DNA from: Conoideocrella luteorostrata
Taxonomy: Eukaryota; Ascomycota; Sordariomycetes; Hypocreales; Clavicipitaceae
DNA: 64,000 nt
Assembly: GCA_032433595.1 (NCBI GenBank)
Contig: JASWJB010000150.1
Location: 1-64,000, forward strand
Direction of reading: 5' to 3'
Both the position numbers and the translations under genes were made by a program. Below the pieces are notes generated by a model. The model saw only the letters and a program-made list of their open reading frames with translations. It was not told where the DNA came from and ran no database searches. Positions 59,503 to 64,000 of this stretch are shown here, one piece after another (the stretch's first letter is position 1; every line of letters begins with the position of its first letter).

Positions 59503-60785
59503 CTATGTTTTAACGTTGCGACCCCGAATGCGCGCTGGCCCAAGGTCACGCCGGATTTCCTCCAATTGCTCCAGGCCAGTCTGGGCCTTGTTCTTCTTGT
59601 TCGTCCTCTTGCCGGGCTTTGTGTAGTTTCCAAGGAAATCGTCCAAAATATTATCAAAATCCTTTCTCATAGGTCCATCTACTGTTGAAGTTGTGGATGC
59701 TTGAGACACTGAGGCCATATCATCCTCGTCGTCCTCATTATACCGCTCCTCCAATTTATCAAACCTGGCATCAAGAAAACTCATCTGTTCCGTTCGTACC
59801 AACGAGGAAGAGGACATTGAAAAGCTCGAGGCGTTGGTCAGAGCACCCTTTCTCTTCTTTGTCCGACCACCATTGGTCGTTGTAGTCCAGGTTGACTGAA
59901 GTTCCGAATGCGAGGGTGCCACTGGAGCCTTTCCGGATTTCATTTCTTTCTTGAATTCTTTGAAATCTTCCATCCAGTCTTGCGAAGGTCCAACTTCGGG
60001 CTGTTCTTGAACCTGGACTAAGTCGGGCACCTCCTCATTGTACTCCTTCGCAGGCTTGGCCGTGTTGTCAGATTCCCACCCATCGTCGTCATCGTAAAAT
60101 TCGCCTTCTTCAAACTCGTAATCGTCAATCTCCTGACCATCTCTTGTAAGGTCCTTGAAAATATCATCATCCTCGTCGTCCACATACGCCTCGTCTTCAA
60201 GGGCCTCAAGAACTTCTCTTAATCTAGGGTCCATATCCGGCTGGAATCCAGCAATAGCATCGGGGATATTTTGCTGCGCCTGATATGTTGCCCTGGTCAA
60301 GTTTTTGGACGGAAGTATCTCCTCGTCGAGTAAATCGCCTGATTGCTGCGCCAGGTCCATTTTCTTCAGCGCATCTTCCAGAGACTGTTTTTGCTTTCCC
60401 TTGGTCTTGTCAGTCGCCTCAACAAAGACGACTTCTCCAGACCCTGAATTGAGATCTCGCAAATGCTGCATGTAATCATATTCGGAATCATCGAAGTAGA
60501 CTCCGTGGCTCGCGGCCTCACCCTCGTTTGCCCGAATTTCCGCAGATTCCGAACCGAACTCCGACGCTAAATCATCGAGATGCCTGACTTTAGAGGAGCC
60601 GGGCTTCGGGTTCAGGACCATAGACGGGGCATCTTCGTCGTTGATGAGAGGATCATTTTGCGGTCGGTGGACCAGCGTAAAGTGCTGGGCCGTCTTTTTA
60701 TCACTGCCGAGTCAAGATCAGCAATGTTCATACATTAAGAGCGATGCGAACGAAGCTTTGCGTACATCCACTTTCCCCGGGGCAT
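59503..60785 (-). CDS. LTV1: LTV1, 40S ribosomal subunit biogenesis factor
   Basis: Predicted exons on the minus strand are 60785-60766 (only 20 nt) and 60703-59503 (406 aa). The tiny first exon gives MPRGKW, and the splice restores [20 protein letters not shown], the conserved N-terminus of Ltv1. [14 protein letters not shown] follows, then an acidic stretch ([23 protein letters not shown]) and [15 protein letters not shown]. The conserved C-terminal part has [12 protein letters not shown] and [19 protein letters not shown]. Ltv1 binds pre-40S particles and is needed for late assembly and export. It is divergent from LSG1, the 60S counterpart, with 437 bp between the starts. Missing the 20-nt exon would make an annotator start wrongly at the internal ATG of 60621. 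Confidence 0.93.
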
Positions 60786-61222
60786 CTTCGCGTTGTGCTT
60801 TCTGGTGGTGGTGATCGAATTCTGCTGGCCATAAAGGTGGAAAGAGACGGACAAAAGCAGAATTGGGGCCGCCTTCACAAAAAGTCTGGACTCTCGTTTC
60901 TATACGGTGTGCGCCGCGATAATACTGTGAAAGAACCCACAAATCAAGCGGGTCCGTACAGTGCCATTTCACATCGCGCTGCTATCGAAGAAAATTTGCC
61001 CCTCCATTGTGACGCATTAATCAGCCCGCAACACACAGCAAAGCGAAAGAAAAGACTTGCTTGCGGTGCAGGTTGAACGCAGAACTTTTCATCCAAACAG
61101 CGTCAAAGGCGGGTGTTTCGTCAATCACATTAGATTTCATTTCAGTCGAACGGGGATTCAAAGTTTCATTTTTATTACAAAAAAAGCAAATCGAGGTCCG
61201 GCAGAGCCGCGAATTGTCAGAC
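60786..61222. promoter_or_regulatory. Bidirectional promoter of LTV1 and LSG1
   Basis: A 437-bp gap separates the divergent ATGs of LTV1 (60785) and LSG1 (61223). Short open frames cross it but have no support. An A run at about 61180-61187 precedes LSG1. No TATA box is obvious, as is common for fungal ribosome-biogenesis genes. Confidence 0.5.
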
Positions 61223-63226
61223 ATGGTTCTGGCAAAATCCAAGAAGAGCGTGGGGCTCGGCAACTCGTTGATGAACGATCGCTTTGGCAAAAACAAGGGC
61301 GGCGACAGAAAAAAGACCGATGCCATCACAAGAACGAATCATGCTACCGGAGAGCAGTATCTTGTAAACGAGAAACAGGATGCTTCGTGGGTCAAGATGC
61401 GCTCCGTTACGGAGCAAGGCGCCTTGGATGAGTTTCTAGCCACAGCGGAGTTGGCGGGCACCGATTTCACTGCCGAGAAGATGAATAACGTCAAGATCAT
61501 TCACACGGACCAGAAGAACCCCTACTTGCTTTCTGCGAACGAAGAGCGTGCTGTAATGGGCAAGCACCGCATGCACAGGAACCGTTTGACGGTTCCCAGA
61601 CGGCCGAAGTGGGATTCTACCACCACCCCTCGGGAATTAGATGTCAGAGAGCGAGAGGCCTTCTTGAACTGGAGAAGGGGTTTGGCTGAGTTGGAAGAGA
61701 ATAATGACCTTCTTATGACACCATTTGAGCGGAATCTTGAGGTTTGGCGTCAGTTATGGAGGGTTATCGAGAGATCCGACCTAATTGTCCAGATTGTTGA
61801 TGCCCGAAATCCCTTACTCTTCCGATCAGAGGATCTCGAATCCTATGTCAAGGATATTGATCCCAAGAAGGAAAATTTGCTTCTCATCAACAAGGCAGAT
61901 ATGATGACACTTGCCCAGAGAAGAACGTGGGCAAAGCACCTGACGAAGGCTGGCATCGCATACAAGTTCTTCTCTGCGCAACTAGCCAAAGAGATGAACG
62001 AGGCTAGGGACCAAGAGAGTGACTCCGAGGACGATGTTCCTCAACCGTCGTCGTCGTCCCGCAGCACCGGAAAACAACCAGCGAGAGATGAGGGCTCGTC
62101 AGAGGAAGAGGAGAGCGAGGACGATGGTGGTGCTCAAACAGCAGCCAATGAGGTCGAGGACACACAGATCCTCACCGTTGAAGAATTAGAGGGCATCTTC
62201 CTACAGCACGCGCCCAAAGATGCCGGTAAGCTCCATAACCTAGTTTCGAATTCTCAGCTCACTAACCCATAATGCCCCTTTGTAGCTGCGGACCACAAAC
62301 TGCAAGTAGGGTTAGTCGGATACCCCAATGTCGGAAAGTCCTCCACGATCAACGCCTTGATCGGCTCCAAGAAAGTTTCCGTGTCATCCACCCCCGGAAA
62401 GACAAAGCACTTCCAGACCATTCACCTGAGTGAAAACGTCATTCTATGTGATTGTCCCGGTCTTGTGTTCCCAAACTTCGCCTTCACCAAAGCGGATCTG
62501 GTGTGTAATGGCGTTCTGCCTATCGATCAGATGAGAGAATTCAACGGCCCTGTGGGGTTAGTATCTCAGCGCATCCCCAAGGCGTTCCTGGAAGCCATAT
62601 ACGGCATTCACATCAAGACGCGGCCCATTGAGGAAGGCGGCACTGGCGTGCCCACAGCCGAGGAGCTATTGCGCTCCTATGCCACAGCCAGAGGATTTGC
62701 AACCCAGGGACTGGGCCAGCCAGACATCGCCAGAGCTTCCAGATACGTGCTCAAGGATTATGTCAACGGGAAGCTTCTCTTCGTTCATCCACCCCCCGGT
62801 ATCGACGACGCCAAGGCTTTCAATCGCGAACTATACAGCGAGCTCCATCTGCCTGAGAAGCGAAGGGCTGCTCTGGCCGCATCAACAGAAGCCATGACTC
62901 TGGCTGACGACGAGAGCGTAACCTTGGACTCGGACATGGTTGCCATACCAATGGGCCCCAAGACGCAGAAGCTGGATGCTGGTTTCTTTGGCGGCAAAAG
63001 CTCGCAAGGACATGTGGCCATGCCATTCAGTCACAAGTACACGGAGCAAGGACTTGCTGCTGGTAAAATGCTCAGTGGCCGAAAAGCCAGGACTGCAATC
63101 GCGATGGAGACAGGGATGGACGCAAAGGATGTGCAGATGGGGAGCAAGAAGCATTTCAAGGGTGGCGCGAGGATGGGCAAAGGAAAGAAGGTAAGAACAA
63201 GGGGTGTCAAGGACTTGGATGACTGA
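61223..63226 (+). CDS. LSG1: LSG1, cytoplasmic 60S subunit maturation GTPase
   Basis: Predicted exons are 61223-62225 and 62286-63226 (647 aa). The start at 61223 gives MVLAKSKKSVGLGNSLMNDR, the usual Lsg1 N-terminus; longer in-frame sequence upstream lacks a better ATG. The GTPase domain is circularly permuted, as in the YlqF/YawG family: VDARNP (192-197) and G4 NKAD (223-226) come before G1 GYPNVGKSS (346-354) and G3 DCPG (390-393). An acidic Ser/Glu insert (SEEEESEDDGG) lies between the halves. The C-terminus is basic (KKHFKGGARMGKGKKVRTR). Lsg1 acts in the cytoplasm to release the export adapter Nmd3 from pre-60S particles. The intron falls just before the G1 motif and is needed to keep the frame. 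Confidence 0.95.
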
Positions 63227-63614
63227 ACGGGAGTAGCGTTGCATGAAAATAAATGAAGATAAAGCATTCACGAGGACTACCACACATTTTGTTCGATTTA
63301 TGTGAAACCCCTCCCCATACGAAATTATTGTTATTCTATTACATTCTCGATCCTCAAAACGCCGATGCTAATTCAACCACCCATATTTTCTGTATTATGG
63401 AAAGGCTACATGCATGATGAGTTTACTTTTTGTATTACGCCCACACAGGCGTCCGAGTCAAACCAACGTGACAAGCGCCTCTGTCAACAAGTCCCTGATA
63501 AGAGTCCCGATCCGGTCTCCCACAGCATAACTTGAAATAACAATCATTATATTGTATGCTGTATTGAGCAGTCCATGGATTATAACGACGGAAAATATTG
63601 CACAAATTTAACAC
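63227..63614. terminator. Shared 3' flank of LSG1 and the convergent membrane gene
   Basis: LSG1 (+) and the membrane protein gene (-) converge over 388 bp. AATAAA-like sequence (AAATAAATG) appears at about 63248, soon after the LSG1 stop. Nothing else is visible. Confidence 0.4.
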
Positions 63615-63932
63615 CTACGGCGTCTGGCGCCGAACAAGAAAAGTTGCACTTCTCTTGAACAACATAGGCGGGCCTTGATGCAGATGCGTCAACAGCAATA
63701 CAGCAAACCACACCAGACAAATGGTAGGCAGAAGCCACGGGCTCTGGGTGTATTCTGTCCCTTGTTCCGGCGAAGTCACCACGAATGTGGTTAGGCCCAA
63801 GCCAATCGCTAGTAGGAAGTTGATAACGGTTCGGACAATGGGCCATGGTTTCCATGGCGTTACTCGCGAAACAATGGTGAGAATGGTCATAATCGCGAGA
63901 CATAATCCAGAGGCTATGTATCCGTAGAAGAA
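63615..63932 (-). CDS. 3' exon of an unrecognised multi-pass membrane protein (partial)
   Basis: The last exon starts at an acceptor at 63933-63934 and reads FFYGYIASGLCLAIMTILTI, then RTVINFLLAIGLGLTTFVV and WLLPTICLVWFAVLLLTHL, three likely membrane helices, before a basic tail ending RRQTP. The upstream exon(s) lie beyond the window end, and part of the intron is at 63935-64000. I do not recognise the family. Confidence 0.6.
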   Translation of the reverse strand, partial: FFYGYIASGLCLAIMTILTIVSRVTPWKPWPIVRTVINFLLAIGLGLTTFVVTSPEQGTEYTQSPWLLPTICLVWFAVLLLTHLHQGPPMLFKRSATFLVRRQTP

Positions 63933-64000
63933 CTGGGAGGTGGTTAATTAAAAAATACTTGTTCGGCTGCTTCGGCCCATCAATAAAGCTGGATAAGTAA

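Noticed and set aside
1..64000. tRNA genes, CRISPR arrays and bacterial-type operons
   Set aside because: I saw no cloverleaf with a convincing T-arm, no regular spacer array and no operon structure; the sequence is fungal nuclear DNA.

Overview
The window looks like nuclear DNA of a filamentous ascomycete (Pezizomycotina, most likely Sordariomycetes and perhaps Hypocreales; inference). Genes carry short GT-AG introns (about 47-150 nt) with CTAAC/CTGAC-like branch points. Families include C6 zinc-cluster regulators, an NRPS-like A-T-reductase, a GMC oxidoreductase and typical fungal housekeeping genes. Many transposon relics and pseudogenes are broken by C-to-T (or G-to-A) changes, which resembles repeat-induced point mutation (RIP). 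All exon joins below were worked out by hand from reading frames and splice signals.

0-16 kb: three same-strand paralogues of protein N-terminal amidase (NTA1; nitrilase superfamily), each with a long, low-complexity, Ser/Arg-rich tail not found in yeast Nta1. Copies 1 (966-4021) and 3 (12857-15801) keep the Glu-Lys-Cys triad. Copy 2 (8595-10980) is predicted to have Gly in place of the nucleophilic Cys, has a 13-nt micro-exon there, and has a tail broken by stops. A decayed piggyBac-type transposase lies between copies 1 and 2.

17-21 kb: a single-pass Cys-rich membrane protein, then CBF5 (H/ACA pseudouridine synthase). 21-30 kb is accessory: a pogo-like transposase relic, a secreted GMC oxidoreductase, and a decayed dihydrodipicolinate-synthase-family gene.

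30-48 kb: a probable secondary-metabolite locus. It holds a zinc alcohol dehydrogenase and a divergent C6 regulator, a stand-alone isocyanide synthase (DIT1/PvcA family), a LINE fragment joined to an unrecognised gene, a second C6 regulator, and a 1069-aa A-T-reductase. A plausible logic is that the isocyanide synthase makes an isonitrile from an amino acid, the A-T-R enzyme activates and reduces a carboxylic acid to an aldehyde, and the dehydrogenase acts on aldehyde/alcohol. The product and the borders are unknown. Two perfect inverted repeats lie upstream of the isocyanide synthase.

49-51 kb: a broken TPR/SesA-like (NLR-type) gene whose four in-frame stops are each one C-to-T change from a sense codon. 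52-64 kb is core-like: a paralogue of the 17-kb membrane protein, SAC3, LTV1 and LSG1 (the last two divergent), and the 3' exon of an unrecognised membrane protein cut by the window end. A short motif, TACGGAGTA/TACTCCGTA, recurs in intergenic DNA throughout.
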